A stretch of DNA of 64,000 bases, from positions 4,240,001-4,304,000 of the forward strand of contig NZ_CP126170.1 in the NCBI RefSeq assembly GCF_033170385.1. Direction: 5' to 3'. Both the position numbers and the translations under genes were made by a program. The notes beneath the pieces are model-generated. The model saw only the letters and a program-made list of their open reading frames with translations, was not told the DNA's origin and made no database searches. Each line of letters opens with the position of its first letter. Position 1 is the stretch's first letter. Below, one piece after another: positions 22,940 through 34,914 of this stretch. Source of the DNA: Xanthomonas rydalmerensis (lineage in GTDB: Bacteria; Pseudomonadota; Gammaproteobacteria; Xanthomonadales; Xanthomonadaceae).

Positions 22940-24046
22940 CTAACTGCTGCGTTTGCGGAACAGCAACCAGGACACGGTCAACATCACCAAGGGCGGCAAG
23001 GCGTAGGCGATGCGGTAGTCGAACTTCAGGGCGCCGGCCATGCGTCCGAAGAACAGCTGCAGGAGCCAGAACACCAGCGCGAACAGGATGCCCAGGAACA
23101 GGCGCTTGCCCATGCCGCCGCTGCGCAGCGCGCCGAACGCGAACGGGATCGCGGCGAAGCACAGCGCCAGCACGTTGAGCGGATAGAACCAACGGCTCCA
23201 GTACTGGTCCTCGTAGTCGCGCGCGTCCAGGCCGTTGCGGCGGCGGTATTCGATGCTGGTGTGCAGGTCGCGCGCCGACAGGTTGCGCGGCTTGGCCAGG
23301 CCCGAGGCCAGTGCCGCCGCATCCAGGCGCGATTGCCACGGCAGGCTGTCGAACTTCTCGCGCTGCACCGAGCGCTCGGCGAAGGTGTCGCGGTAGGCCT
23401 GCTTGAGGGTCCAACTGCTGTGACGGTGCTCGGCGATGGCGGCGTGGGTCAGCGAGGCCAGCCGGCCGCTCTCGTCCAGCGTGTACAGGCGCACGTCGCG
23501 CAGCTCCAGCCAGGTGCCGCCATCGTCCTCCAGGTGCTCTTCGCCGGCCTGCGCATTGAGGAAGGTGTTGCCCTCGCGCGCCCACAGCCCGGAATAGCGG
23601 GCCATGCTCATGTCGCCGTTGTACTTGGCGTTGGCCTTGATCGCGTCGGCCTGGTTCTGCGCCCACGGCGCCAGGGTCTCGCCGTTGAACACCATGGCCA
23701 CGGTCAGCACCGCCATGGTCGAGGCCGCGGCCAGGCTCAGCCGGCGCCGCGACAGGCCCAGCGCGCGCAGCGCGGTCAGTTCGGAGGTGGCGGCGAGCTG
23801 GCCCAGGCCCATCAGCACGCCGATCACCGCGCCGGTCGGGAACAGGGTGTAGGCGCGGCGCGGCACCGTGTAGGCCACGAACGCGGCGGCATGGCCCAGG
23901 CTGTAGCTGCCGGTGCCGATGACCTTGAACTCGTTGGACAGGGCCATGATCACGTCCAGGCCCAGCAGCACCGCCCAGGTCAGCAGCACCGTGCCGAGCA
24001 CGGCGCGGCCCACGTACACATCGTGCAGGTTCGGACGCAGCCTCAT
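22940..24046 (-). CDS. lptG: LPS export permease LptG
   Basis: A 368-residue inner-membrane permease of the LptB2FG transporter, which extracts LPS from the inner membrane and passes it to LptC/A/D. The start at ATG 24046 overlaps the lptF stop (ATGA), which shows coupled translation. The YjgP/YjgQ fold is visible: three transmembrane segments at the N terminus (RAVLGTVLLTWAVLLGLDVI and following), a periplasmic jellyroll (about 130-270; DVRLYTLDESGRLASLTHA) and three C-terminal helices (FYPLNVLALCFAAIPFAF onwards). The coupling-helix region ELTALRALGLSRRR fits the interface with LptB. A 247-base gap without a gene separates it from the methyltransferase. Confidence 0.96.
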   Translation of the reverse strand: MRLRPNLHDVYVGRAVLGTVLLTWAVLLGLDVIMALSNEFKVIGTGSYSLGHAAAFVAYTVPRRAYTLFPTGAVIGVLMGLGQLAATSELTALRALGLSRRRLSLAAASTMAVLTVAMVFNGETLAPWAQNQADAIKANAKYNGDMSMARYSGLWAREGNTFLNAQAGEEHLEDDGGTWLELRDVRLYTLDESGRLASLTHAAIAEHRHSSWTLKQAYRDTFAERSVQREKFDSLPWQSRLDAAALASGLAKPRNLSARDLHTSIEYRRRNGLDARDYEDQYWSRWFYPLNVLALCFAAIPFAFGALRSGGMGKRLFLGILFALVFWLLQLFFGRMAGALKFDYRIAYALPPLVMLTVSWLLFRKRSS

Positions 24047-25128
24047 GCCGGCTGCCTCCGCGGCCGCGACAGCCGGCCATCGCGCAGGTACATCCACACC
24101 GCCAGCGCCAGCAACGGCAGCGTCAGCCACCACAGGCCGAGCGCACGCGGCAGCTTCTCGGTGCTCAGCCACTGGGTGCCGAGGAACATCAGGTTGGTGC
24201 CGACCAGGTAGGCCAGGAACGCCAGCATGATCCGGCCGTAGCGCTGCTGCCGCGGCGAACTGCGCGACAGCGGCAGGGTCAGCAGGGCGAAGGCCAGCGC
24301 CAGCAACGGCGGTGCCAAGCGCGCGTGCAGCTGCGCATTGGCCTGCGGGCGCGGATCGCCGATCAGCTTGCCGGTGGGCAGCAGTTCGGGGTCATCGTCC
24401 TTGCGCGCGGCGTTGCGGTCGGGCAGCGCCACGTCGTTGCTGACGAACCGCATCATCCGGTAGTCCAGTCCGTCGCCGGCCAGCGGGCCCTCGACCCGGT
24501 AGCCATCCTCCAGGCGCAGGTAGCGGTCGGCCTTGCCCTCGAAGAACATGGCGCCGCGCTGCGCGGTGACCACGTCCAGGCGGCCGTCCTTCTGGCGCTG
24601 CATGAACACCTTGCTGAGCTTGGTGCCGTCCCCGGACAGGGTGCTGATGTAGACGATGCCGCCATCGGACAGCGGGGTGAAGCGCCCCGCCTCCAGCCCG
24701 GCCATCAGCAGGCTGTGGTTGGCCTCGTCGATCAGCCGGTCGGAGGTGCGGTCGGCCCAGGGGCCCAGCCACAGCGAGCACATGCCGACCAGGGTCACCA
24801 CCGGGATCACCAGCATCAGGATCGGCCGCAGCAGGCGCCGCGGACCGACGCCGATGGCGGTGATCACGGCCATTTCCGAGTCGCGGTACAGGCGCGCGAG
24901 CGCCAGCAGCAGGCCCAGCATCAGCGCCAGCGGCAGGATCAGCGGCAGGTACACCACGAACTGCAGGCCCAGCTGTGAAAACAACAACTTGGCCGGGATG
25001 CGGCCATCGGCGATGTTGCCCAGGATGTCCACCAGCACACCACCGACGCTGACCACCAGCAGCACGATCAGGGTGGCAGAGAAGCTCTGGACGAAATCGC
25101 GCAGCAGGTATCGATCGAGCTTCGGCAT
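24043..25128 (-). CDS. lptF: LPS export permease LptF
   Basis: 361 residues; the partner of LptG in the LptB2FG ABC exporter. It starts MPKLDRYLLRDFVQSFSATL, then has the conserved helices and the coupling segment DSEMAVITAIGVGPRRLL. A periplasmic domain covers about 130-265, and three C-terminal helices end in a basic tail. Its stop overlaps the lptG start by four bases. It diverges from pepA across about 107 bases that must hold both promoters, an arrangement common in proteobacteria. The length matches the family (about 360). Confidence 0.96.
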   Translation of the reverse strand: MPKLDRYLLRDFVQSFSATLIVLLVVSVGGVLVDILGNIADGRIPAKLLFSQLGLQFVVYLPLILPLALMLGLLLALARLYRDSEMAVITAIGVGPRRLLRPILMLVIPVVTLVGMCSLWLGPWADRTSDRLIDEANHSLLMAGLEAGRFTPLSDGGIVYISTLSGDGTKLSKVFMQRQKDGRLDVVTAQRGAMFFEGKADRYLRLEDGYRVEGPLAGDGLDYRMMRFVSNDVALPDRNAARKDDDPELLPTGKLIGDPRPQANAQLHARLAPPLLALAFALLTLPLSRSSPRQQRYGRIMLAFLAYLVGTNLMFLGTQWLSTEKLPRALGLWWLTLPLLALAVWMYLRDGRLSRPRRQPA

Positions 25129-25235
25129 GGGGGTGGGTTGATTTAAACTCTCGGATTCGTTCGCGGCTGCCCCAGCCTATCCGACTGGGGGTAAAGAGTC
25201 CGCGATTGTACGGATTTGCCAACGGAATCTGATCA

Positions 25236-26720
25236 ATGGCCCTGGAATTCACCCTGAACCACGACGCCCCGGCTACCGCGGCGTTCGACTGCATCGTCGT
25301 CGGCGTGTTCGCCGACAAGCGCCTGTCCCCGGCCGCCCAGGCCCTGGACGCGGCCAGCGGCGGACGCCTGACCGCCCTGGCCGAGCGCGGCGACGTCAGC
25401 GGCAAGACCGGCGCCACCGCCCTGCTCCACGACCTGCCCGGCGTGAAGGCGCCGCGGGTGCTGGCGGTGGGCCTGGGCGACGCCGCCAAGTTCGGCGTGC
25501 CGCAGTACCTGAAGGCGGTCGGCGACGCCGCGCGCGCCCTCAAGAGCGGGCCGGCGGGCAGCGCGCTGCTGACCCTGAGCGAGCTGGAGGTGAAGGGCCG
25601 CGACCAGGCCTGGGCGATCCGCCAGGCGGTGATCGCCAGCGACCACGCCTGCTACCGCTACACCGCCACCCTCGGCAAGAAGAAGCCCGACGACAGCGGC
25701 CTCGCCCGCCTGGCCGTGCACGGCAACGACGCCACCGCGCTGGCCCAGGGCGAAGCGATCGCCGCCGGCGTGACGTTCGCCCGCGAACTCGGCAACCTGC
25801 CGCCGAACCTGTGCACCCCGGCCTACCTGGCCGAGACCGCGGCCGCCTTCGCCCAGGGCGTGGAGGGCGCCGAGGCCGAGATCCTCGACGAGACGCAGAT
25901 GCAGGAACTGGGCATGGGCTCGCTGCTGGCGGTGGCGCGCGGCTCGGCCAACCGCCCACGGCTGCTGGTGCTGAAGTGGAACGGTGGCGGCGACGCCCAG
26001 CCCTACGTGCTGGTCGGCAAGGGCATCACCTTCGACACCGGCGGCGTCAACCTGAAGACCCAGGGCGGCATCGAGGAGATGAAGTACGACATGTGCGGTG
26101 GCGCCAACGTCATCGGCACCTTCGTCGCCGCCGCGACCGCGCGCCTGCCTCTGAACCTGGTGGTGGTGGTGCCGGCGGTGGAGAACGCGATCGACGGCAA
26201 CGCCTACCGCCCGTCGGACGTGATCACCAGCATGTCCGGCAAGACCATCGAGGTCGGCAACACCGACGCCGAAGGCCGCCTGATCCTGTGCGACGCGCTG
26301 ACCTACGCCGAACGCTTCAAGCCTGCGGCGCTGATCGACGTGGCCACCCTCACCGGCGCCTGCATGGTCGCCCTCGGCCACCAGACCGCCGGGCTGATGA
26401 GCAAGCACGACGACCTGGCCGCCGAACTGCTGGCCGCCGGCGAGCACGTGTTCGACCGCGCCTGGCGCCTGCCGCTGTGGGACGAGTACCAGGGCCTGCT
26501 GGATTCCAGCTTCGCCGACGTCTACAACATCGGCGGCCGCTGGGCCGGCGCGATCACCGCCGGCTGCTTCCTGTCGCGCTTCACCGAAGGCCAGCGCTGG
26601 GCGCACCTGGACATCGCCGGCGTGGCCAGCGACGAAGGCAAGCGCGGCATGGCCACCGGCCGCCCGGTGGGGTTGCTGTCGCAGTGGTTGCTCGACCGCG
26701 CCGCAGGCGGCGCGGCGTGA
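25236..26720 (+). CDS. pepA: Leucyl aminopeptidase (M17)
   Basis: A 494-residue cytosolic zinc exopeptidase that removes N-terminal residues; in E. coli PepA is also the XerCD accessory DNA-binding protein, which is notable with xerD nearby. The catalytic domain carries [11 protein letters not shown] (Lys and Asp ligands, about 260-270), the signature NTDAEGRL (about 342-349) and VDVATLTGA. The length matches the family. The start at ATG 25236 gives [10 protein letters not shown]. The stop codon at 26718-26720 lies at the left end of a GATTGGG element that occupies the whole gap to holC. The order pepA-holC-valS is conserved in gammaproteobacteria. Confidence 0.97.
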   Translation: MALEFTLNHDAPATAAFDCIVVGVFADKRLSPAAQALDAASGGRLTALAERGDVSGKTGATALLHDLPGVKAPRVLAVGLGDAAKFGVPQYLKAVGDAARALKSGPAGSALLTLSELEVKGRDQAWAIRQAVIASDHACYRYTATLGKKKPDDSGLARLAVHGNDATALAQGEAIAAGVTFARELGNLPPNLCTPAYLAETAAAFAQGVEGAEAEILDETQMQELGMGSLLAVARGSANRPRLLVLKWNGGGDAQPYVLVGKGITFDTGGVNLKTQGGIEEMKYDMCGGANVIGTFVAAATARLPLNLVVVVPAVENAIDGNAYRPSDVITSMSGKTIEVGNTDAEGRLILCDALTYAERFKPAALIDVATLTGACMVALGHQTAGLMSKHDDLAAELLAAGEHVFDRAWRLPLWDEYQGLLDSSFADVYNIGGRWAGAITAGCFLSRFTEGQRWAHLDIAGVASDEGKRGMATGRPVGLLSQWLLDRAAGGAA

Positions 26721-26835
26721 TTGGGGAGTCGGGATTGGGGATTCGCCAAGCGACTGGCGGCGTGTTCGCTGCACAACGTCGCCAGGTAAGCGCACTCCGC
26801 CGTTGCCAATCCCCAATCCCCAATAACGAATCCCA
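26719..26835. repeat. GATTGGG palindromic element between pepA and holC
   Basis: GATTGGGGAGTCGGGATTGG with GGATTCGCCAA (26719-26749) faces GTTGCCAATCCCCAATCCCC with AATAACGAATCCC (26802-26833). It fills the intercistronic gap: the pepA stop overlaps the left arm and the holC start lies seven bases beyond the right arm. Confidence 0.85.
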
Positions 26836-26841
26836 GCCCTG

Positions 26842-27264
26842 ATGCGCGCCGACTTCTATCTGATCGCCAAGCCGCGGTTCCTCAACGAACCGTTGCGACT
26901 GGTGTGCGAGCTGGCGCGCAAGGCCAACGACGCCAACCTGTGGACGCTGGTGCTGGCGCGCGACATGGCCCAGGCCGAGGAACTGGACGAGTTGTTGTGG
27001 GCGTTCGATGCCGACGCCTACATCCCGCACCAGATCGCCGATGCCGATGCCGACGAAGAAGAGGCGCAGGTGCTGATCGTCCCGCCCGGCGTCGACGCAC
27101 CGGAGCGGCCGCTGGTGATCAACCTGCGCGATGCGCCCTACCTAGGCGCCTGCGAGCGCGTGCTGGAAGTGGTCCCGGCCGACCCGTCCGCGCGCGAACC
27201 GCTGCGCGAGCGCTGGAAGCAGTACAAGGCCCAGGGCTACGCGGTCAGCAAGCACGATATGTGA
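26842..27264 (+). CDS. holC: DNA polymerase III subunit chi
   Basis: A 140-residue accessory subunit of the replicative clamp loader. Chi pairs with psi (HolD) and binds the SSB C-terminal tail. The chi fold is recognisable from [11 protein letters not shown] at the start, then [45 protein letters not shown] and the C-terminal [12 protein letters not shown]. The length is typical (E. coli 147). It lies between pepA and valS, as in E. coli. No Shine-Dalgarno sequence precedes the ATG; the upstream 20 bases come from the repeat element (AATCCCAGCCCTG). A candidate psi partner is encoded at 33093-33581. Confidence 0.95.
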   Translation: MRADFYLIAKPRFLNEPLRLVCELARKANDANLWTLVLARDMAQAEELDELLWAFDADAYIPHQIADADADEEEAQVLIVPPGVDAPERPLVINLRDAPYLGACERVLEVVPADPSAREPLRERWKQYKAQGYAVSKHDM

Positions 27265-27269
27265 GGAGC

Positions 27270-27366
27270 CGGGATTGGGGATTGGGGATTCGGGATGGGT
27301 CCCTGCTCCGCCCCATCATCGGCACCGCACGGCAACGAATCCCGAATCACGACTCCCCAATCCCGG
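27270..27366. repeat. GATTGGG palindromic element between holC and valS
   Basis: GCCGGGATTGGGGATTGGGG with ATTCGGGAT (27268-27296) faces CGAATCCCGAATCACGACTC with CCCAATCCCGGCT (27336-27368). AGCCGGGATTGGGG and CCCCAATCCCGGCT are perfect 14-base terminal inverted repeats, the clearest ends of the family here. It starts four bases after the holC stop and ends six bases before the valS ATG. Confidence 0.9.
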
Positions 27367-27373
27367 CTTCCCC

Positions 27374-30358
<2,985 letters not shown>

Positions 30359-30372
30359 CCAGGCAGGGCGGC

Positions 30373-30831
30373 ATGCGCATGCGCTGGCGCGTGCCGCCAC
30401 CGTTACTCGTGCTGGTCGGTGCGGCAGGCGCCTGGGTCGCGGCCCGGGCATGGCCCGCGCCGACCTTGCTACTGCCGGGTCAACGCGCGCTGGGCGTGGT
30501 GCTGATCGTGGCTGGCGTGATCGCCAACGTGGCACCGAAACGGCATTTCCGCCGCGCCGGCACCACGGTGAACCCGCTGCAGCCGCACCGCGCCAGCGCG
30601 CTGGTGCAGTCCGGGCTGCATCGGCATTCGCGCAACCCGATGTACGTGGGTCACGCGCTGATGTTGCTGGGGTGGCTGCTGTGGCTCGGCCATCCCGCCG
30701 CCGGCGTGGCCCTGGCCAGTTACCTGCTGTACGTCGATCGCGTGCAGATTCCGCGCGAGGAAGCGGCGTTGCAAGCGCGCTTCGGCGCCGCGTATGTCGA
30801 TTACTGCCGACGCGTGCGTCGCTGGCTGTAG
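30373..30831 (+). CDS. Isoprenylcysteine methyltransferase-like membrane protein
   Basis: 152 residues, 14 bases after valS and probably cotranscribed. It has four hydrophobic segments and the C-terminal signature of the ICMT / phospholipid methyltransferase family: HRHSRNPMYVGHALMLLGWL, then RVQIPREEAALQARFG..Y..Y. Members methylate lipids or other hydrophobic substrates with SAM at the membrane; the substrate here is unknown. An in-frame Met two codons downstream (30379) is an alternative start. A strong hairpin at 30875-30904 closes the unit. Confidence 0.8.
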   Translation: MRMRWRVPPPLLVLVGAAGAWVAARAWPAPTLLLPGQRALGVVLIVAGVIANVAPKRHFRRAGTTVNPLQPHRASALVQSGLHRHSRNPMYVGHALMLLGWLLWLGHPAAGVALASYLLYVDRVQIPREEAALQARFGAAYVDYCRRVRRWL

Positions 30832-30874
30832 AACACGCACTGCCCGCCGGGCACGATGCCCCCACCCCTCTCCA

Positions 30875-30904
30875 CGCCGCCGCCCGGCCTTGCGGGCGGC
30901 GGCG
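30875..30904. terminator. Strong hairpin between convergent genes
   Basis: CGCCGCCGCCCG (30875-30886) and CGGGCGGCGGCG (30893-30904) form a perfect 12-bp stem with a GCCTTG loop. It lies between the methyltransferase-like gene and the pectate lyase, which face each other, so it can serve both strands. No T tract is present. Confidence 0.65.
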
Positions 30905-30915
30905 CAGCGACGCCC

Positions 30916-32070
30916 TCAGAGTTTGCCGGCGCCGGCCTTGGCCTTGACGTCCGCCGCCACCTTGTTCGCCGGCAGCAGCGAATAGGTGTACGGCGGGGTC
31001 CAGCCGATGTTGTTGTTCCAGGAACAGGTCAGCGCCTGGCCGTTGAGCAGCGAGCCGAAGTCGCGGTAGACGCTGCCGCCGTAGTCGGCCGCGATCTTGT
31101 CGCAGCTGCTCACGCCGCTGATGTCGAAGACGTTGTTCTCGGAGAAGATCTTCGACTCCTTGCCCACGCCGTGCGCGTAGGAGAACGGATACACCGCGTT
31201 GCTGGTGCTGCCCACGTGGTAATTGTTGTAGAGGTGCACCTGGCCGAAGCGCACCCGCGGCGCGCGCGCGGAGATGTTCTCGAACAGGGTGTTGTGGATG
31301 GTCACCTTGAGCTTGCCGCTGTCGGTGCTGGAGGCGCTGTCGCTGGAGCCGATCAGGTTGTTCTTCTCGTGCGACTTGAACGCCGAGTAGGACACGGTGA
31401 CGTAGTTGGCGCCCTTCTTGATGTCCAGCGCGCCGTCGTGGTGCTGTTTGGGTCGGCCGTTGGCGGTGCCGTTCTGGTCGTCGGTGCGGCGGCCGTCGGT
31501 GAAGGTCACATGGTCCACCCACACGTTGCTGGCGCCCTCGATGGTCATGCCGTCGTATTCGGAATTCCAGTTGCCGGCGCTGCCGTCGTTCGGATCCCAC
31601 ACCGGTTGCGGATCCCACGGATTCTCGATGGTCAGGTTGCGCACGATCACGTCGTTGGCCTTGACGTAGAAATAGCCCTCGCGGATCTCGGCGTTGCTGC
31701 CGACGCCGATCAGCGTGGTCTTGGTGGGCACGTCCAGGCGCGCGCGGCTCTTCATGTCCGCGGTGGTGCTGTACGGCGTGCCTTCGCTGATGTCGATGAT
31801 GCCGTTGACCTTGATGATGCGGCCGTTGCTGCCGGCGCTGGCCTTCAGCGCGGCCTTCAGCTGCGCCGCGGTGCTGACGCTGTAGACATCGGCGGCGGCG
31901 GCCTTGGAGCCGCCCTTGGTGCCGCCGTTCTGCGTCGCCCAGCCGGTGCTGGCGACCTCCAGGCTGGCGTCGGCATGGGCGGCGCCGGCGATGCCGGCCA
32001 GGCACAGGGCCAGGCCAAAGGTGCGCAGCGGCGAGCGCGGCGATGGAGCGATGCGGGACTGCGTGGTCAT
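30916..32070 (-). CDS. pel: Secreted pectate lyase (PL1)
   Basis: A 384-residue extracellular enzyme that cleaves polygalacturonate by beta-elimination; a plant cell-wall virulence factor. The ATG at 32070 is preceded by GAGG and starts a signal peptide ([23 protein letters not shown]). The parallel beta-helix domain holds [20 protein letters not shown] (VWIDH motif, with the calcium-binding aspartates nearby), [20 protein letters not shown] and [20 protein letters not shown], which includes the RxPxxR catalytic arginine. The mature length fits PL1 enzymes such as PelB/PelC. It is a classical type II secretion substrate; the secretion ATPase gene lies 30 kb away. Only one pel copy is present here. 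Confidence 0.96.
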   Translation of the reverse strand: MTTQSRIAPSPRSPLRTFGLALCLAGIAGAAHADASLEVASTGWATQNGGTKGGSKAAAADVYSVSTAAQLKAALKASAGSNGRIIKVNGIIDISEGTPYSTTADMKSRARLDVPTKTTLIGVGSNAEIREGYFYVKANDVIVRNLTIENPWDPQPVWDPNDGSAGNWNSEYDGMTIEGASNVWVDHVTFTDGRRTDDQNGTANGRPKQHHDGALDIKKGANYVTVSYSAFKSHEKNNLIGSSDSASSTDSGKLKVTIHNTLFENISARAPRVRFGQVHLYNNYHVGSTSNAVYPFSYAHGVGKESKIFSENNVFDISGVSSCDKIAADYGGSVYRDFGSLLNGQALTCSWNNNIGWTPPYTYSLLPANKVAADVKAKAGAGKL

Positions 32071-32607
32071 CCTGGAAACCTCGTGAGCATGCGTGGTTTG
32101 GACGCAGGCGCGCGCGCTCCGCAGCAGCGGAATGCACGGCGACGCCTGCGCGGTCGCTGTCCCCTCGGACAACTGCGGGTCATGCCTTCGTGGGAGGCAG
32201 GCGCCGAAGAGGCGCGCACTGTAGGGACCGCGCGGCGTATGTAAAGGGACGATGTAGACACCCACGATCCAGCCGCACGATATGGGAGCCGCGTCGCACG
32301 AATTGCCTGCGCGCAACAGCGCGCCGCAGTGCCATCGCTGCGGGACAACAACGCTGTCCCACCGACAGAAGGCGACATTGCAGAGCTCGCCTGCGACGGC
32401 GCAAAAACGCCGGGAAAACCACAACAGGCGGGTAACGGCACACGTCGGTCATCGCCGATCGACGCGCACGCAGCGCAGCACATTGCACCGGCCAGACGCA
32501 GGCCAGCACTCACCCACACCGGCCGCTTGCGCCGATGCCTTCCGCACACACGCGGCGGCACCGCTCGAATGAAACCGCACGTCGCCCGTGGCGGACGCGC
32601 AGAGGCC
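32071..32607. other. Pectate lyase upstream region, no gene
   Basis: A 537-base gap before rimI, which is read in the same direction. A plausible pel promoter is at 32218-32245. I see no clear Clp/CRP palindrome and no credible open frame, so the remainder is unassigned. Confidence 0.5.
32218..32245 (-). promoter_or_regulatory. Probable sigma-70 promoter of the pectate lyase
   Basis: On the minus strand TTTACA (32245-32240), a 16-base spacer and TACAGT (32223-32218) lie about 148 bases before the ATG. Each box matches consensus at four or five positions. The long leader leaves room for post-transcriptional control. Confidence 0.45.
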
Positions 32608-33096
32608 TCAGGACATGCCGTCGAAGAACAGCTCGATCGCCATCACCAGCGCGTCCTCGCGGCCGTTCGCGGCCGGGTAGTAGCGCGGGCGCCGGCCGAT
32701 CTCGTTGAAGCCTTCGCTGTGGTACAGGGCGATCGCATTGGGATTGGATGGGCGCACTTCCAGGAATACCCGGCGCGCGCCGAGGTCGACGCCGTACTTG
32801 ATCAGCGCGCGCAGCAGCAGTCGGCCATAGCCGCGCGACTGCCGCTCCGGCGCCACGCAGACGTTGAGGATGTGCGCCTCGTCAGCAGCGACGCTGATCA
32901 CCCCGTAGCCGACGATCGTGCCCTCCTCCACCAGCACCCAGCCCGGGTAACCGGCCTGCAGGCAGTCGCGGAAGATGCCGCGGGTCCAGGGGAAGGGATA
33001 GGCGCGGCGCTCGATCTCCATCACCGCATCCAGATCGGTTTCGCGCAAGGCGCGCAGCGTGGCCGCTGGTGCAGGCGCCGACCCGAGCGCGCTCAT
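32608..33096 (-). CDS. rimI: Ribosomal protein S18-alanine N-acetyltransferase
   Basis: A 162-residue GNAT acetyltransferase that modifies the N-terminal alanine of ribosomal protein S18. It has the acetyl-CoA loop RQSRGYGRLLLRALI, the preceding strand AHILNVCVAPE typical of RimI, and LEVRPSNPNAIALYHSEGF. The start at ATG 33096 overlaps the upstream stop by four bases (ATGA), and the upstream gene is a HolD-like protein, the same pairing as holD-rimI in E. coli. Specific substrate assignment rests on family similarity and this context. Confidence 0.92.
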   Translation of the reverse strand: MSALGSAPAPAATLRALRETDLDAVMEIERRAYPFPWTRGIFRDCLQAGYPGWVLVEEGTIVGYGVISVAADEAHILNVCVAPERQSRGYGRLLLRALIKYGVDLGARRVFLEVRPSNPNAIALYHSEGFNEIGRRPRYYPAANGREDALVMAIELFFDGMS

Positions 33097-33581
33097 CGCG
33101 GCGTCCGCTTGCGCAGCGCGCGCAGCTGCGGCCACAGCGCGCGCTTGGCCGCCGCATTGCCGCGCAGTTCGTCCAGCGGCCAGGTCGCCATCAGCGCCTG
33201 CGTGGCCGGATCGTTGGGATTGAGGCCGGAAGCGCGCAGCAAGGCGATCTGCAGGCGATCGGGCAGGCGCAGGCCGACCCGACGCGCCGCTGCCGCAGGT
33301 GCCGCACGCACCGCGTCCGGCGCTTCCGCCGGTGGCGGCGGCGCCGACGCGCGGCGCCGTTCCGGCAACTCGGCGGCCGGCAGCTCGACGGCGCGGCCTC
33401 CCCGCGGTGGCGCCGATCCAGGCGCCGACCGCTGTACCGGCGCGACGGGCTCCACCTCCGGCGTCGGCGCCGGTTCGATCACCGCCGCGGCATCCACGTA
33501 CACGGTGTGGCCGAGCGCCTGCAGCCAGCCGACCTGCTCGGCCGACCACAACGGCGCATCCATGGACGCGTGCTCGCTCAT
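33093..33581 (-). CDS. holD: Probable DNA polymerase III subunit psi (divergent HolD)
   Basis: A 162-residue protein that at first looks hypothetical. Residues 136-154, LDELRGNAAAKRALWPQLR, match the C-terminal end of E. coli HolD (LTDLRANPTARAALWQQI as I recall it) in the L..LR.N..A..ALW.Q pattern. The N terminus, LWSAEQVGWLQALGHTVYV, resembles the short aromatic segment by which psi binds the clamp loader. Between them lies a Pro/Ala-rich linker (about 35-100) that is not in the E. coli protein. It overlaps rimI downstream by ATGA, as the holD-rimI order in E. coli predicts, and overlaps pssA upstream by ATGA. Psi would bridge the chi subunit (holC, 26842) to the clamp loader. The similarity is short, so a structure-based check is warranted. 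Confidence 0.62.
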   Translation of the reverse strand: MSEHASMDAPLWSAEQVGWLQALGHTVYVDAAAVIEPAPTPEVEPVAPVQRSAPGSAPPRGGRAVELPAAELPERRRASAPPPPAEAPDAVRAAPAAAARRVGLRLPDRLQIALLRASGLNPNDPATQALMATWPLDELRGNAAAKRALWPQLRALRKRTPR

Positions 33582-34354
33582 GTCGCGTCCGGCACCTTGC
33601 GCCAGCGCCGCCACAGCCACAGGCAGGGCCCGGACAGCGCGTACAACACGCCGATCGCCAGCAGCGCCCGCGCCAGGTCGATCACCAGCACCGCCAGCAC
33701 GATCGGCGCCAGCACCAGCATCAGGAACGGCACCCGGTCGGTGCGCGGGCCCTTCTCGCCGCTGCCCTTGAAGCTCCAGAAGCGGATGCGGCTGACCATC
33801 AGCAGCGCCGCGGTCACGGTCAGGCCCAGCGCCACGTAACGCAGCTGTTCGCCGTCCCAGCCCAGCGAGCCGTCGGCGAAGGACCACACGAAGGCCATCA
33901 TCAGCCCGGCCGCGGCCGGGCTGGCCAGGCCCACGAACCAGCGCTTGTCGACCGTGCCGACCTGGGTATTGAAGCGGGCCAGGCGCAGCGCGGCGCAGGC
34001 CGCGTACAGGAACGCCGCCGACCAGCCGACCCGGCCCAGCATGCTGCCATCGAACTTCAGCGCCGACAGCGACCAGTGGTACATCACCAGCGCCGGCGCC
34101 ATGCCGAAGCTGACCAGGTCGGCAAGCGAGTCGTACTGCACGCCGAATTCGCTGCTGGTGCCGGTCAGCCGCGCCACGCGCCCGTCCAGCCCGTCCATCA
34201 CCGCGGCCACGAACACCGCCACGCTGGCGTGCACGAACTGGCCGTTGGCGGCGGCGATGATGGCGTAGAAACCGGAGAACAGGCCGGCGGTGGTGAACAG
34301 GTTCGGCAGCAGGTAGATGGTGCGCGAACGGGGGGGCGGTCGGGATGAGTCCAT
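33578..34354 (-). CDS. pssA: CDP-diacylglycerol-serine O-phosphatidyltransferase
   Basis: A 258-residue integral membrane enzyme making phosphatidylserine, the precursor of phosphatidylethanolamine. The CDP-alcohol phosphotransferase motif is complete: MDGLDGRVARLTGTSSEFGV then QYDSLAD, with the DG..AR...G...D...D pattern at about residues 54-79. About six to eight hydrophobic helices span the rest. This is the multi-pass (type II, Bacillus-like) PssA rather than the peripheral E. coli type. The stop overlaps the next start by four bases. It diverges from the DUF4124 gene. Confidence 0.92.
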   Translation of the reverse strand: MDSSRPPPRSRTIYLLPNLFTTAGLFSGFYAIIAAANGQFVHASVAVFVAAVMDGLDGRVARLTGTSSEFGVQYDSLADLVSFGMAPALVMYHWSLSALKFDGSMLGRVGWSAAFLYAACAALRLARFNTQVGTVDKRWFVGLASPAAAGLMMAFVWSFADGSLGWDGEQLRYVALGLTVTAALLMVSRIRFWSFKGSGEKGPRTDRVPFLMLVLAPIVLAVLVIDLARALLAIGVLYALSGPCLWLWRRWRKVPDAT

Positions 34355-34432
34355 CCCGTCAGTCTAATCGACTTGCCAGGCCCGTCGGCGGGTGCTGCAA
34401 TCGGCGCTCCCGCCGCGCCCCTGGAGACCGCG

Positions 34433-34825
34433 ATGCGCGCCCTGCCCCGGTTTTGCTGCCTGCCCCTGCTCGCCGTCAGCGGCATGCTCGGCGCCACCAC
34501 CCTGTACCAATGGAAGGACGCGCAGGGCGTCACCCACTATGCCGAGACCCCGCCCCCCGGCGGCAAGTACCAGGTCCGCAAGGTCGACACCCGCGGCGAC
34601 GCCCCGGCCGAGACGCCCGAGGCGGCCCCGGCCGAGAACGGCCAGTGCCTGACCGCGCGCAAGAACCTGGACATCCTCAACAAGCCCGGCAAGATCACCA
34701 CCGACAGCGATGGCGACGGCAAGCCGGACGGGGAACTGGACGAATCCCAGCGCGGCGCGCAGAAGGCCCTGGCCGAGGCCGCGATCAAGGCCTACTGCTC
34801 GCCGGCGGCCGCACCCGCCAAGTAA
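34433..34825 (+). CDS. DUF4124 domain protein, exported
   Basis: 130 residues. The ATG at 34433 is preceded by GGAG seven bases upstream and opens a short signal peptide (LPRFCCLPLLAVSGMLGA). The DUF4124 motif follows: TLYQWKDAQGVTHYAETPPP at about 23-42. The rest is acidic and Ala-rich with DSDGDGKPDGELDE, which could bind calcium. The domain is widespread in periplasmic proteins of gammaproteobacteria and its function is unknown. It is followed after 89 bases by proS. Confidence 0.85.
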   Translation: MRALPRFCCLPLLAVSGMLGATTLYQWKDAQGVTHYAETPPPGGKYQVRKVDTRGDAPAETPEAAPAENGQCLTARKNLDILNKPGKITTDSDGDGKPDGELDESQRGAQKALAEAAIKAYCSPAAAPAK

Positions 34826-34914
34826 CCCGAACGCGCGGCGCCGGCCGCGGGCAATGCCCGCAGCGCCGGCAATGACTGGCAAAATGGGCGACCCGCCGTC
34901 TGCGAAGCCCCTCG

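Noticed and set aside
27275..27373. Upstream extension of ValS through the repeat element
   Set aside because: ValS homology begins just after ATG 27374; the extension is element sequence.
32071..32607. Small gene or regulatory RNA upstream of the pectate lyase
   Set aside because: No ribosome-binding site with a sensible frame, and no promoter-terminator pair in the gap.
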